In this document: positions 47,247 to 59,300 of the stretch, in pieces
How positions within the stretch are numbered: the stretch's first letter is position 1
How the letters are laid out: each line of letters opens with the position of its first letter
Assembly: GCA_013397935.1 (NCBI GenBank)
Contig: VZRN01001776.1
Span: 164,176-228,175 of the forward strand
Length of the DNA: 64,000 bases
Direction of reading: 5' to 3'
Source: Dasyornis broadbenti
Taxonomy: Eukaryota; Chordata; Aves; Passeriformes; Dasyornithidae
Made by a program: the position numbers and the translations under genes
Notes under the pieces: generated by a model
The model's input: the letters and a program-made list of their open reading frames with translations, nothing else
What the model was told of the DNA's origin: nothing
Database searches by the model: none

Positions 47247-49224
47247 CACAGTGAGCTCCATCAGGGACCCACAACACACCCTGCTCTGTGGCACAGCCGC
47301 TTCACTGAGGGAGCCCATCCTTTCTACAGGCTGGAAATGCCCTGGGATCCCACCAGGCAGTGGTGGCTGGAGCGATCATTCCTGCCCAGCACCTGTAAAG
47401 CCCTCAGGATCTCTCAGGGTGCCCAAACGCTGCAGGAATCCCAAGAGACGTGCAGGGCTCTCGCCCAGCCCTGGCTGGCGCTGGAGGTGAGAAGCTGATT
47501 TATTTTCACAACCTGCAAAGCCCTGGGGAGGTGGACACGGCCAGCCTGGGCACCAGGGATGGTTCTTTTCTGTTCCTGGCACTGTGACCTCAAAGCAAAG
47601 CATTGGGACTCTCCATGAGTTCACACCTTCCTTCAAGCCAGGCTATGACCCAGTCCCACCCCACCAGCTGCACAAGGGAAAACACCTTTGCTGGTGCCTT
47701 TTTTAATGCAGCCTGTGACCGTGGTTAGCTCTTCTTGTGGGGCGCAGAAAAGCTGTGATGCCCTTTTGCACGCCGACATGGCAACCAGGAGGGACAGGGG
47801 GGACGAGGAGGGAGCTGCCAGGACCAGTTATCTGATCCCGGCAGCTCCAGTGTAAACTTAGCATGGCCTTTTGGAAAGTACTTGCTGTGGCAAAACATGC
47901 AGTAAATCACTGCTCTGAGTGCCAACAATATTTCGAGATTAGCAAATCTTAAAGCTTGCTTTGGGGTGGTGGGTTGGAGCCCTGCCAGTGTAACTGGGGG
48001 GTCTTCCTCACCTCGCACCCTCCAGCTCCCGGGGGTTGCACCAAGCTGCAAATCCTTGGTTTTTGAAGGAGATGGGACAAGGTCTGGGGTCAGCAGTGAG
48101 TGTGGGGTCCTGCAACCCACTCCTGTGGATTCTCATCCTGTGCTCCTGAGGAGCAGGACTGACCCTCTGATTTCCCTGCCTTTTTCTTTCCGGACTGTCT
48201 TGGAAAACCCCCAGTTCCTTCCCTTTTTTTTATCAAATAACAAACCCAGCTCCCACAAGTTGCCCCGACCCTCTCCATCATCAGCCTGTGCTCCCTGGGA
48301 TGAGCCACCATGACCCCCAGCACCATCACCCCACCCTTCTCTCCCCAGTGTCCCCAGAGTCCCCCGAGTCCCCAGCACCCCAGTACTGCCTTTTCCACAG
48401 TGCTTCAGGGTGGCAATGTCCAGGACTTAAAAGCCACCCTAGAGGTGGGACCCCGGTGCTTCCAGACATGCCACACGTTTTCCAAGCTCACTGGGGGCTC
48501 GTTCAGCCTGTGAGACAAAGAGAAGGGAGAAGCCTTTGGAACTGAGTAGAAAAAGGGGCAGCGAGTACCTGGGAGCCCGAACCAGGTGCATCCCAATGGA
48601 AAATCACCACAGGCTCTGCGTGCTGCGGGAGGTTGACCCCTGAAACACCTTCCCAAGGACAAAACAGCCTGGAGATGGCATTTGAACCCAGGATAAATCC
48701 CTCGCTTAGCACGGGAGGCCCTAGGGAAGATCCCAGGGTACACCTGAGCGCTCTGTGGCTTGACCTTTTCCAGGCCACTTTGCAGTTTGGATGCAGCTGT
48801 CTGTGTTGAGAATGCCATGGAGGAAACCATTTTATCCAGAGCAGTATTCCATTAAAGTTCTGGGGGAATGTGGGACTGAAACCCCAATTGCCGCTGTTCT
48901 TCCATCCACATTGTCTGAGTAAACATCCTGATTTATTTCAGGCTTAGAGCTCCTGAGTTCTGAACAAGATTTGTGTTGGCCAGAGCAGGTCATTCCTGTT
49001 TGTATCACAGTGAGCAGAAAAAGTTGCTTGTCAGAAGGACATTGTCAGTGTAGCTGAGCACCTGCTCCTTGTGGAGCTATTAGAAAATAAAAAGCTGCCA
49101 AGCTCAAGGGCAACAGCAACAGAGGCTGATATTAAAAATAATATTCCTTCTCATTGGAATTGTGGGATGGCTCCCACTTGTGATGCTGTATGGAAATGTC
49201 CTCAGAGTGCAGGGAAAAGCATTC

Positions 49225-49474
49225 AGCAAAACCAGCACAGAGCAGTGTGAGGGCAGGGTTAGGCTGGATCTCAGGGAAAGGTTCTTCTCCCAGAGGGTGC
49301 TGGGCACTGCCCAGGCTCCCCAGGGAATGGGCACGGCCCCGAGGCTGCCAGAGCTCCAGGAGTGCTTGGACAATGCCCTCAGGCCCAGGGTGGCATTGTT
49401 GGGGTGTCTGTGCAGGGCTCAGGGATGATCTCTGAGAGCGTCCCCAGCGCAGGGGCTCCTGTGATTCTGTGATC
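49225..49474 (+). repeat. CR1 LINE 3' fragment (third subfamily)
   Basis: Blocks such as TTCTTCTCCCAGAGGGTGCT, CCCCAGGGAATGGGCACGGC, GGCTGCCAGAGCTCCAGGAG and a CTGTGATTCTGTGATC terminus. Confidence 0.88.
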
Positions 49475-50229
49475 TGTGGTTGCCCACATGCCAGCAGCGA
49501 TGCCAGCCCAGCTGGGAGCCTGTAAACTGAGATGTCCCCTGACTAGAAAATGGCGTCGGAGCACCTGCCCAGCACTGTATTTGCAAAGGGGCTGCAGTCC
49601 AGCGCAAACCCTCCCTGTCCATCCAGCACTGCCCAGGCCCCTCTGCCCAACACCATGTCCATGAAATCCCAAAGGCAGATTGAAATATTTGGGGTTAAAA
49701 CCATGAGGTGCAAGGAAAGGTGGCCAGATTGGCTTTGTTTTCCAATCCCTGGGAGCTTTGGAGCCTCCTCTACAACCACCATGCAAAGATTGGGCCTTAA
49801 AGCTTTTTCCGTGCAAAAATGGGAGATTTTGGGGTGTGTGACTTTGACATGGGGGTCTCTGCACCCCAGCAATTGGAACAAGGAGGGCCTTGGCGGGATA
49901 GGGGATGTGCCTTGCTAAGAAACAGTGATTTTGGTGCCCCATGAGGGCTGATGTCTCTTTTCCTTGCCCAGTCTGGGTCTGCTTTGCTCCTGGCCGTGGC
50001 TCAGAGTGTCCCAGCTGAACTCCCAGCAAGTTCCCCTGCACCCACAGAGAAAGAGGAGCAGGCAGAGGATGATCCATGGCACCCCGTTTTGGGGTGCTGG
50101 GAGTGACCACGGAGCACGGAACAGAGCAGAGAGTCAATGGCAGGAACGGTGCAAACACGAGTGGACTAAACCCACACGTCCTCATCCCAAGCACAAACTT
50201 CCCGAGTGCCAGAAAACCAGAGGGAAAAA

Positions 50230-51120
50230 TCTCCTCAGTGGAGGTCCCCTCTCCCGGAGAGGTTTCTTTGCTCTAATGCCGCCATCCAGTGGGAGAGACT
50301 CCCTGGCACGGGAAAGGCTGGAAAAGGGGGCGTTGGGATCCTCAGCCCCCGGAGGGGGCACCCACCACCACCCTCGGGCTGCACTCGGGGACCTCCCCGC
50401 CGGGGATGCTGCGGCTGCACCCCATCCTCTGTCTCCAAGCCCCGAGCGCAGCCTGGATGCGACGCGCGATGCAGAAACAGCTCGCAGGGCACCCGAGCTC
50501 CTTCGGCGCCCAGCGAAGGGATGGGGAAGGGGAGCTGCAGGGCCACAGGAGAAGGAGGAGGAGGAGGCTGAGGTGCAAGCAGGGTCCCAGCGGTGAGGAC
50601 ACCCCGGCCCCAGGGCGATGGGGCCCCCGGGACACTCCCAAGCCTCCCCTCCCGCTCCGGCCGCGGGGTATTTGCAGTCTGAGCACACCGTGCCTGCAGA
50701 AAGCCGAATTCCAGCGCGTATTCAGCAGCACCGGGGCTTGGAGGAGGGAAAAATAAGCGAACACAAAACTCGCTGGGTTGGCCAGGGAAGTGAAACGACT
50801 TTGGCAGTGGCCGCAGAGCAGCGCGACGGCGAGCGGGGACTCGCAGTGGCCAGCGGCCCCCAGGATCCCACAATGCGCCCGTTTGTTGTCCCGGTGGGCG
50901 GCCGGATTCCCGCAGAAAGGAGTTTTCAATGGGAATATTCAAAAGTTCAACCTCTCTCAGCAGCGCAAGGTTTGCTGGATTGTGCGATGGCACAAAGGGA
51001 TAGTGTTTCCTCGGGAGCGGGAGGTTTTGTGGCTGGAATACGGCGCTTTTCTTCCCGCACAGAAGCCGCCTGAGAGGAATCACGGCGTTATCAAGGCGGG
51101 ATCGCACTCAGAGACTTGCC
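50230..51120. promoter_or_regulatory. CpG-rich patch with an EICE-like motif
   Basis: GC- and CpG-rich, non-repetitive DNA about 2.5 kb upstream of DENND2D exon 1. It includes GGAAGTGAAA (50786-50795), an ETS-IRF composite-like motif. It may be an alternative promoter or an unannotated non-coding transcript start. An open 290-codon minus-strand frame (50235-51107) has no recognised homology. Confidence 0.3.
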
Positions 51121-51764
51121 TTAAAGGGAGAAGGCGGAAGAAAAAATTGTGTTTATGGGAATGAAAAAAATGTGGGGATTTCTTCTGGCTGAAAGCAGCA
51201 ACTCTTTTCCTAAGGTGGCGCCAATTTCCAGGAAAGCAGGGATATTCCTCCAAAATCGAGGGGAAAACCCCTAAGTTTTTCTTTTCACTTTGTGCCAAGC
51301 GGAAATTTGTCCTGGGAACAAGCCCCGTGTGCAAACAAACAGGCTGTCCTGTCCTCCGGGAAGCACAAATGCTTTCCCACCCACTCAAAACCAGTCAGAA
51401 AAATTACTCCTGGACGAGCAGCTCCCTGATAACCCCAACGAGGAGGCAGCATCCTGGCTGAATCAGAGGCACGTGTCTCGGTGGGGATGAAGTTTGGAAG
51501 CATCCACCACCTCTGCAAACTGGAGAAGGCCATTTCTAGGGGCTGCAAACCCATCCTCGAGCTCCAGCCCACACTCAGGAAAGGGAAGGGGATGGGAGGT
51601 GTTGCAAAACAAAAAAAAAAGATGAGGAAATTTGGTGTGGGGAATCAGCTCTACAGCTGCAAACAGCCCCACGCTGGCACTGAGGCTGAGAACTGTGCAC
51701 AGCTCATCACACCGGGAGTCTAATAACCGGTAGCTGAGCCCAAGGTCCCTCTGCGTGCTTAATT

Positions 51765-51845
51765 AGGATCATAGAAGGTATTAAATTACTGCCATTTTCG
51801 GATCAGGGAATGGTTTAGTTTGGAAGGGATCTTTAATTACTGCAT
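51765..51845 (-). repeat. Possible CR1 terminal fragment
   Basis: AGGGAATGGTTTAGTTTGGA followed by AGGGATCTTTAA resembles a degraded CR1 3' end in reverse. Confidence 0.4.
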
Positions 51846-52639
51846 AAGAACTGCCCAAAAACAGCAGAGGAAACATTAGGGGACAGGCTAAGGAGGGGAA
51901 AGGGGGATTTTTCTTTTAAAGATATCATTGGCTTTAAAGAGAATTCCCCTGTTGGTGGGTCTGGAGCAGTGAAACCTCCCGGCGAAGCCGAGCAGCTCCG
52001 CAGCGCCCAGGCGTGCCTGGGACAGGGAAACCCCGCATCGCAGCACCACGAAACTGCTCTTCCTTCCTGCAACGGGTGCTAACCGGCCTCCAGCCCGAGA
52101 GCTGGAGCACTTCTCTCAGCACTTCTGAGTCTCTCTTGGGGGAGGTTAAATCTCTGACCGGTGGAGAAACGCCAGCCCGAGGGAAAGCACAACCCGGCCA
52201 GCGTTCACGAGCGGAGTCAGGACGAGCCCGCAGCCCGCGGCCGTGGGAATGAAGCACGGTGGAGTCAGCGGAGCGGGTGATGGGCTGAGTCCCCATCTCA
52301 CTGCAGAGCAAGAGACCCCACAACCTCCGCAGCCTGGAGGGGACGGGTCTGTGTCACCTCCGAGCCCGCAGAGGCTGCGCTGGGCACCAGTCCCGGCACT
52401 GGCGGGGTCCCGGGGAGAAAAGGGCTTGGAGGAGGCCGGGAGGCTGGGGCAGGATTTGGGCAATGCTGGAACACTGGGGATCGAGTGTTTTGTACCCTGT
52501 GGTGTAGGGGAAAGCCCTGTCCCCAGGGTGCAAGCCCCGATTCTCACCCTGTACCCAGTCGTGCCCAGTTGTGCCCAGTGTCCCAGTTTAGGCTCTACCG
52601 GGTCCTCTCCAGGATGCCCATCCCCGTTTGAGGGGATGC

Positions 52640-53090
52640 TCAGCTCCCTCTGTGTCCGGTGCTCCTGATGTCCCCATGCCCGCTTCTCCCGGATGCCCCA
52701 TGTCCCGTTCCTCCTGGCATCCAGCTCCCCCATTCCCGCTGCCCCCGTGACCATCGCGCTCTCACATCCCGGTGCTCTGAGCACTCCCGTGCCCGGTGCT
52801 CCTGCTCTTCTGCAACCAGGTCTTCCCGGCTCCCCCATTCCCGATGCTCCCAGGACTCCCGTACCCAAGTTCCTCCCAGGACCTCCGTGCCTGGTGCTCC
52901 CAACTCCTCCACCCCAGTGCTCCCAGCACTCCCATTCCCAGTTCTTCCCGTACCCCCATGTCCTGTAGTCCCGGTTGCCTCCTCCCCAGCTCCTCCTGGC
53001 ATCCTCGGCTCCTTGCTCCCCTCATTCTCGATGCTCCCGGGCCCCCCATGCCCGGTTTTCCCGGTTCCCTGGGCCATCCCGTGCCCCAGT
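52640..53090 (+). repeat. Degenerate C-rich minisatellite upstream of DENND2D
   Basis: About 450 bases of imperfect roughly 25-35-bp units built from words such as GGTGCTCCCAGCACTCCC, CCCATTCCC and TTCCTCC. The plus strand is strongly C-rich and G-poor, and the array ends about 220 bases before the DENND2D start codon. Confidence 0.65.
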
Positions 53091-53109
53091 GCCCCCTCTC
53101 CCGGCACGA

Positions 53110-53313
53110 GTCCCCCGTGCCCGGCCGGTGCCAGGTGCTGCCCTGTTCCCCGCTCCTCCTCCTCTCCGCCCCATGCCGTCCCTCCTCCCCCGGGAAAGCG
53201 AAAGCGCGGCGGGCGGAAACCGAGTCTTCCCCGCCGGGCCGCTCCGGGCCGCACCGGAACCGGACCGGGACCGCACCGGGGTCGCACAGGGGTCGCCCCG
53301 CGCCGGGGCCGCC
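53110..53313 (+). promoter_or_regulatory. DENND2D: DENND2D core promoter and 5' UTR with IRF motif
   Basis: CpG island directly before the start codon. GAAAGCGAAA at 53194-53203 fits the GAAANNGAAA core bound by interferon regulatory factors. The ATG sits in an excellent context (GCCGCCATGG). No TATA box is seen, as usual for a CpG-island promoter. Confidence 0.55.
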
Positions 53314-53368
53314 ATGGCTTCCATCGGCAACTTCTTGCGACGGAGCCTGCGGCGCGCCGGCCGCAAAG
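53314..53368 (+). CDS. DENND2D: DENND2D exon 1
   Basis: ATG in a perfect Kozak context; donor CAAAG/GTGAGG. Residues 1-18, strongly basic. It differs from the human N-terminus, but its length and charge are similar. Confidence 0.88.
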
Positions 53369-56300
53369 GTGAGGGGCGGGAGGGGCTCCGGGAGGTGCCG
53401 ATGCCGGTGTCAGGGTCGGTGTCGGGACAGTCCATCCCCGGTTCCGCGGCTGCGGGAGCCGACGGCTGCCGGTGAGCGGGAAGGTTCCCGGGCAGCGACG
53501 GCCCCGGGTGGGACCGACGGCAGCAGCAGCGGCTCAGTCCCTCCAGCCCTGCCCGTTCGTGCTCCCCCCGCGGAGCCCAGCTCGGGCCGGCTGCCCCGGG
53601 ATTCACCGCATCTCTTGCTCCATCCTCGGGGCGTTCACCGCAGCCCCGGCAGTGCACTCCATGCCGGGGCTTCACCCCATCCCGGTAGTTCGCCACATCC
53701 CCCGGGAGGCCACCCCTTCCCAGCTGAGCCCTCCCCAGCCCCTGGGCTTTCCCCCATCCTAGGGACAGCCCCACAGATCCAATGTCTCCCAAAATCCCCG
53801 CTGAATGAGGCATCGCAGGACATGCTGGCGTGGGGCCTCTGGGACACCCGTGGGGAGCATCCGTGGGGGGACCCACGAGGGACACGGTGCCCCCGAGATA
53901 GGTGGGTGTTGCAGAGCCTTCAGAAGGCGGTGCAGAGGTTGGTCCTTTGGGATTTGTGAGCTTTTCCGAGATACTGAATGGATCATCGGAGTTTTCTGGC
54001 TGCCATATCTCAAGCAGGTTGGAGCAACCTGTGGATTTGGGGAGCTCACTGCCCTCCCCTCCCCGTCTGTTTTGTGCTGGCGCTGGCTCCGCATGCGCTC
54101 GATGTTCCCAGCTCAGCAGAAGAACTTTGATAAAACCAAAGCCATTTCCTCTCCGCTGGGGCAGGTGGGCGGCTGGGCGGCACGGGAAGCTGAGCTCTCC
54201 CGCAAACCAGCTCGGGAGACTTTGGCACAGCAGAACCCGGGAGTTTTCCGGGAAGAAAGAAACCGGTTGTGCCACAGGTAGAGTGGGGCTGAGCGCAGCT
54301 CTCGGCGATAAGAACAGCCCGCGGCAGCCTTTGCCCTCTCCGTGCCCGGTGGATGGAAGGGTGAAAATCCACGGCACCGGCAGCCAGCTACTTTCCATCT
54401 GGGAGCTGCGTGAGCATCTCCAGCCACCCGGCTCCTTCCCCTCCTCGCAGGGGAGGCTCCCACTGCTGGGGGCTTGGGGTGCTGCCCGATTCTTCCCAGT
54501 ACGGGCTATGGGGGAGTCACTGGCTCTCGTGATACTGCCTTATGTTCCCGGAGACGAGGCATTGCCGGTTTGGGGGAGCACTGGGATCTCTGGTGCCACA
54601 TTCAGTCTGCCTAACACTTCACTCCATACATCCCTGGAGCTCATCTTCCAGCCCATGGATGGGGAGTTGAGGTCTCAGAGGGATTTAGGCTCTGCCAGCG
54701 GAGGCTTTGCAGTCAGACCTGGCACTGCCGAGGGATCCACACTTCCATCTGTGAGAGGCAGAGCCGCAGCCTGGTGTGGCCGGACTCCCCGGAGCAGCAG
54801 GTTTGACTTGTTTGCTTGAAAACCCCACGGAGAAGATGCAAATCCAGTCCTTGCTGGAGAGCACATCTGGTGTTCTCTGAAATGCAGCATGGGACTGGAT
54901 AAGCAGGGTTTAACTGCACTTTCATCTTGTCCTGGTGATGGGAAAACAACCAATGCCAGCGCCTAGAGAGGATGGGGGGCACCAGCAGCCCTCCCATGGC
55001 ACAGCCTCCTTCCCTGGGGTCCCCCAACAACAGCCTCCTGCCTGGCCTGGAGGTGAGGCTGGACCAAAGCCATTGCTGGAGCATCCCAAGGAGGAGCAGG
55101 AGAAGCAAAGCACATCGTGTCGACCTTTTCCCCAGCCTGGAGCACCTTGCTGGGCTGTCACAGGTTGATCTCCAGCGAGGGCGAACCAGAGGTGTTCTCA
55201 GCCAGGTCTCATCCGCAGGACACTCCTGGGCTTCCCCTGCTGCAAAGGAACCTCTTTGGGATGAATTTCACATTGCCAAGAGGAAGGATTTTGCATGTGG
55301 AGGTGGAGCAGCCCCAGGGTGCACGTGGAGGTGGCTTTGAGCGTCTCCCATCCTGAGCTGGGAAGGGCTTTTCTGTTCCCATCAGCTCCCAGTGACATGG
55401 AGCAAAGGCTGGAGAGGTGTTTCCAGACACAAGGAGGTGGCTCTGATGCTGGAGGGACACATGGGCAGGGTGTCCACCAGCACTGCTTTTGGAGGAGGAT
55501 GCCATACATGGAGGATAATGGGAATAGCTGGTTATGGCCATTGCCTTGCCCTGACCAGCTGTGGCACAACCAGGAGAGCCCAGGGACAAACTCTGGGATC
55601 TGGGGACAAACTGCAAGAACCGGTTATTTCATCCAGCCACACATTCACTTTTCTTGTTATTCCTAAAAGAGCAGCTCAACTTTTCTGCTCCAGCTCCCTG
55701 CCATAATCAGAGATGGGACAGTTTCTGTGCCAAAAACAAGGGATAAAGGGAGGCACAAGTGGCCTCCGGGAGAGGGAAGAGCTGTGGCATGGCCTGGCTG
55801 CAGCCTCTGTCCGGCATTTAACTCCTCTCCTTCCCAGCCCTTGGATCTCAGTGTCCCACAGTGGTGATCCCAGGGCCCTTGGAGATGCTAGATGGGCTCT
55901 TTTCCCTCCTGTTCCTGGTTGTTCAGGGTGTGACAGCTGACGCTCCCCAGCTGCGCTCCCCAACCGGCCCAACAAGAACTGGGGTGTAACTGCAGGGAAC
56001 TGCTTTGCTTTGGGAGCTGTGGTTTAGGGAAAACCCTGCGAGTAGCTCATTTGCAACCAGCAGTTCCCAGGACATCAGGCAGGGAGAAGTTGAGATTCAC
56101 CTGACTGGAGCTTTTGGAGGTGCTCGAACAAGATCTGGGCTGTTTATTTGCTGTTTTCTTCCCCTGAGGGAACAAAATTAACTGCTCTAAACACATTCCC
56201 ACACCTCCCTGCAGGTGTTTAATGCAGAGCCCGTCTGCTCTCCCCCATCCCAGGCGCCAGCTTCGCTCTAGGCATCCCTCAGCCCTTGCTGGGCTGGGTC

Positions 56301-59300
56301 AAAGGAGGTGTCTGATGGCACTTTGATTTTCCCTAAAAGACTCATAAAAGCCATTTCTCTTTCCTTTTTGCATCCCCAGCTGTTCACTCCTGGGGACCAA
56401 AAGTTCTGGGCTCCAGGACCTGGTTCCCTCCAGCCACTTTGGCCAGTTCAGGTGTCACTCTTCAGCTCCTCCCCTGCCCTCAGGACACCTCCCACCTTTC
56501 ATTGCACTCTGATCTGGTTTTTTTGGGGCTTTTTTGAGCTACAGAAGGAAAAGATGAGGACTCTACTACAGAAAACACGCCCCCGCGGGTGCCACAGGGG
56601 AGGTCGGCGGAGCGGAGCTCGGTCTTCTACTCTCCAGGGCAGTTCTTCTTCGAGTACCTGGTGGTGGTGTCACTGAAGAAGACACCAGACGGGCGTTATG
56701 AACCGAAGATAAGCTACCAGTTCCCAAAGGTATTTAGTCCCGTGTTACTGATAAGATCAGTTTTCCACATATAGACAAGAGGATGGTGTTTCTTCCCCAT
56801 CCCTAAAGCCATGGGAGGAGAGAAGTGCCCCATGCCCTTGAGTCACAGCCCCAGACCCCAGGGCTTTGCCTGGCCTGGGTTGGAGTTGCTGGGACCATCT
56901 GTCCCTCCCCATGATCCCAGCCTAGAGCCACAAACCCAGGAGGAAATTCCCAGGGGTTGTCTCTGGCCTCCTGTCCCAGAAGGGGAAATCACCCCTCAGG
57001 GATGTGGCACAGGAGGAGATCCCAGTTTGCAGGGGGTGCCTCTGCTTTGCCTCGTTATCCAAGGCGTGGAAGAGTCACAATTTGGATTGGGGGGATGCTT
57101 GTTCAGACATGTGCAGGCGCCTCTGCATCGTTCTGAGCTGGGGGTTGCTTTGGGACAGACGTGGGGATGTTGGGGCCCCTCCATCACCCTGACTCTTGGC
57201 ATCGCTTCCTTCCAGCGCGAGAACTTGCTGAAGGGCCAGAAGGAGGAGGAGGAACGTCTCCTCCAAGCCATCCCCCTCTTCTGCTTCCCTGATGGCAACA
57301 ACTGGGCCCCTGTCACCGAGTTCACCAGGTACCTGCCCCACGGCAGGGTCTGGGCTGGGGCCCCCACCCTGTTGGACTCCTGAGGGCTGGAAGGACCAGC
57401 CCAGCCCCATGTGCTTTCTCTCCTTGCAGCGAAACTTTTTCTTTCGTGCTGACCAACGTGGATGGCAGCAGGAAGATCGGCTACTGCAGGAGGCTGCTGG
57501 TGAGCCCCCACCACCTCCCGCCCGTCAGGGGCATCACCCCCTCCCCACGGGGGGACACGGCACCTCCTGCCATGCCCGGAGTTCATTTCTTGGGGATGTG
57601 CCTCAGAAAGCCACCGGCCTCGACCGCAGCGGTGACAAGAAGCAGGAGGGTGCCCAGAGGGGGTTTTTGGAGCTCTCTGCTGATGCATCAGATGCTGGGT
57701 GGAGGAAACAATGAGTGTTCACAAAACATGTGGATGTGGCACCTGGGGACACAGTTTAGGAGCGAATGCGGTGGTGCTGGCTTGACTTTTGCACTTGGAG
57801 ATCCTAGAGGGCTTTTCCAAACTTAACGGTTCTCTGATTTCCCCCTGGTTCCCACAGCTTCCCTGGCTCCTTTCCCTTGTCTGCAGTGGTCAGGATGGCT
57901 GCAAATCCCACTTGGGATCAGGACGGGGATGTCAATGCAGCCATCCAGGTGCCAAGGAGCTGGCAGCCCTCAACCCCATCTCCAAAAGCTGCATCTGAGC
58001 AGTGGCTGTTTCTCAGCTCATGTGTTTGACCAGCTCAGGGGCGCTGAGGTGCGATGGTCTTCCCTGGCTGCTGCTTTAAACAGGGACATAAATCCAGGGG
58101 GACATCCCTGTGCCACAGCTTGGGGATTTGCTGAATCCCACAGCCCCTTCATCCTGGTGAACTTTCCTGTTTTGTGTCCAGGCCTGAGCGCAGGCTGTTG
58201 GAATTGGGTGTCTGGAGGGCTGAAAGTGCGGAGAGCAAACACACCCAGGATAGTCCAAGTTGGAAAGGGAAAAAAAGCCAGAGAACTCATCAAAGGCCCC
58301 TGTTGTTGCAGGAGGCAGGATTAACCCCAATGGAGGGGCAGGATGTCTTGGAGAATGTGTGTCTGGGTGGGAGCAGAGTTTGGGAATATGCCAAAGGACT
58401 TTGAACCAAAATATTTATCGGCTTTAGCACCCAAATCACCTTCCCCGGGCACCCTCTGCGTTTCCAGCACCAGCACCATCCTTGGCCTCGGCTCCAGCTC
58501 TGAAAATCCCCCAGCAAGTGATTGGGAATTTGAGGGGAGCAAGTGGGGATCCGTTTGGAGAACATGGAACTGGTGCAGGGGACTGGGAGATGCTCAAATC
58601 CTTTTCCAACCCTCTTCCAGCCATCTGGGCGTGGTGTCCGGCTGCCTGAGGTTTTCTGCATCATCAGCTGCCTGGGCTGCTTCGGGCTGTTCTCCAAGGT
58701 AGGGATGTGGTGGCTCTTGCCCTGTGCTGGCCCCATCTGGCCCGGTGGTGGCCCTGGCAGCTGCTCCTTTGTCTGCTGGGCTTTCCCATCACACTTCTTT
58801 CTCCCCCAGATCCTGGATGAGGTGGAGAAGAGGCGCCAGATCTCCATGGCAGTGATCTACCCCTTTATGCAGGGCCTTCGGGAATCGCCCTTCCCAGCTC
58901 CGGGGAAAACGGTCACCATCAAAAGCTTTATCCCGGAGTCAGGCACAGAGGTTGGTGGGGGGCTTGGGGACACCTCCTGCCCTGCTCCAACACGGGGAGC
59001 CTGGGCTGTCTGGGAGCATCCTCCACACCTGAGGCACCCAGGGGTGCTCGCTGGAGCACGGTGGGATGGGTCAGGTTGCTGGGGCCTCATCCCTTGGCAA
59101 CATGGGTGTGACCTCCCTCCTGATCCGGGAGGAGAGCAGTGAGGATGAGTATGGAGCCCATCCCCAGCGGGTGCTGCCCCATCTTTGCATCCTCTGCAGC
59201 TCCCCCAGCCTGGAGCTGGAGCTGCCACACAAAAACCTCCCTGGACACCGTGTTGAGGCTTGCACAGCCCTGATGTCAGAGTGGGATGTGCCGGGGGCCA

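Larger units (their letters stand above)
39202..53100. other. MYBPH-DENND2D intergenic region
   Basis: About 14 kb between divergently transcribed genes. It contains CR1 copies at 43672, 46660, 49225 and possibly 51765, AT-rich islands near 40970-41430 and 41760-42010, and a CpG-rich patch at about 50230-51120. I see no exon series resembling a known protein and none of the chitinase-family genes that flank the human counterparts. Confidence 0.75.

Noticed and set aside
52796..53959. 387-codon plus-strand open frame through the DENND2D promoter
   Set aside because: Frame differs from the DENND2D exon 1 frame. It is Pro/Ser-rich as expected from the C-rich repeat and has no homology.
53022..54398. 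458-codon minus-strand open frame across DENND2D exon 1
   Set aside because: It lies over the CpG island and the C-rich minisatellite, where TA-containing stops are rare. Its translation is low complexity and matches nothing recognised, and the true exon is on the other strand.
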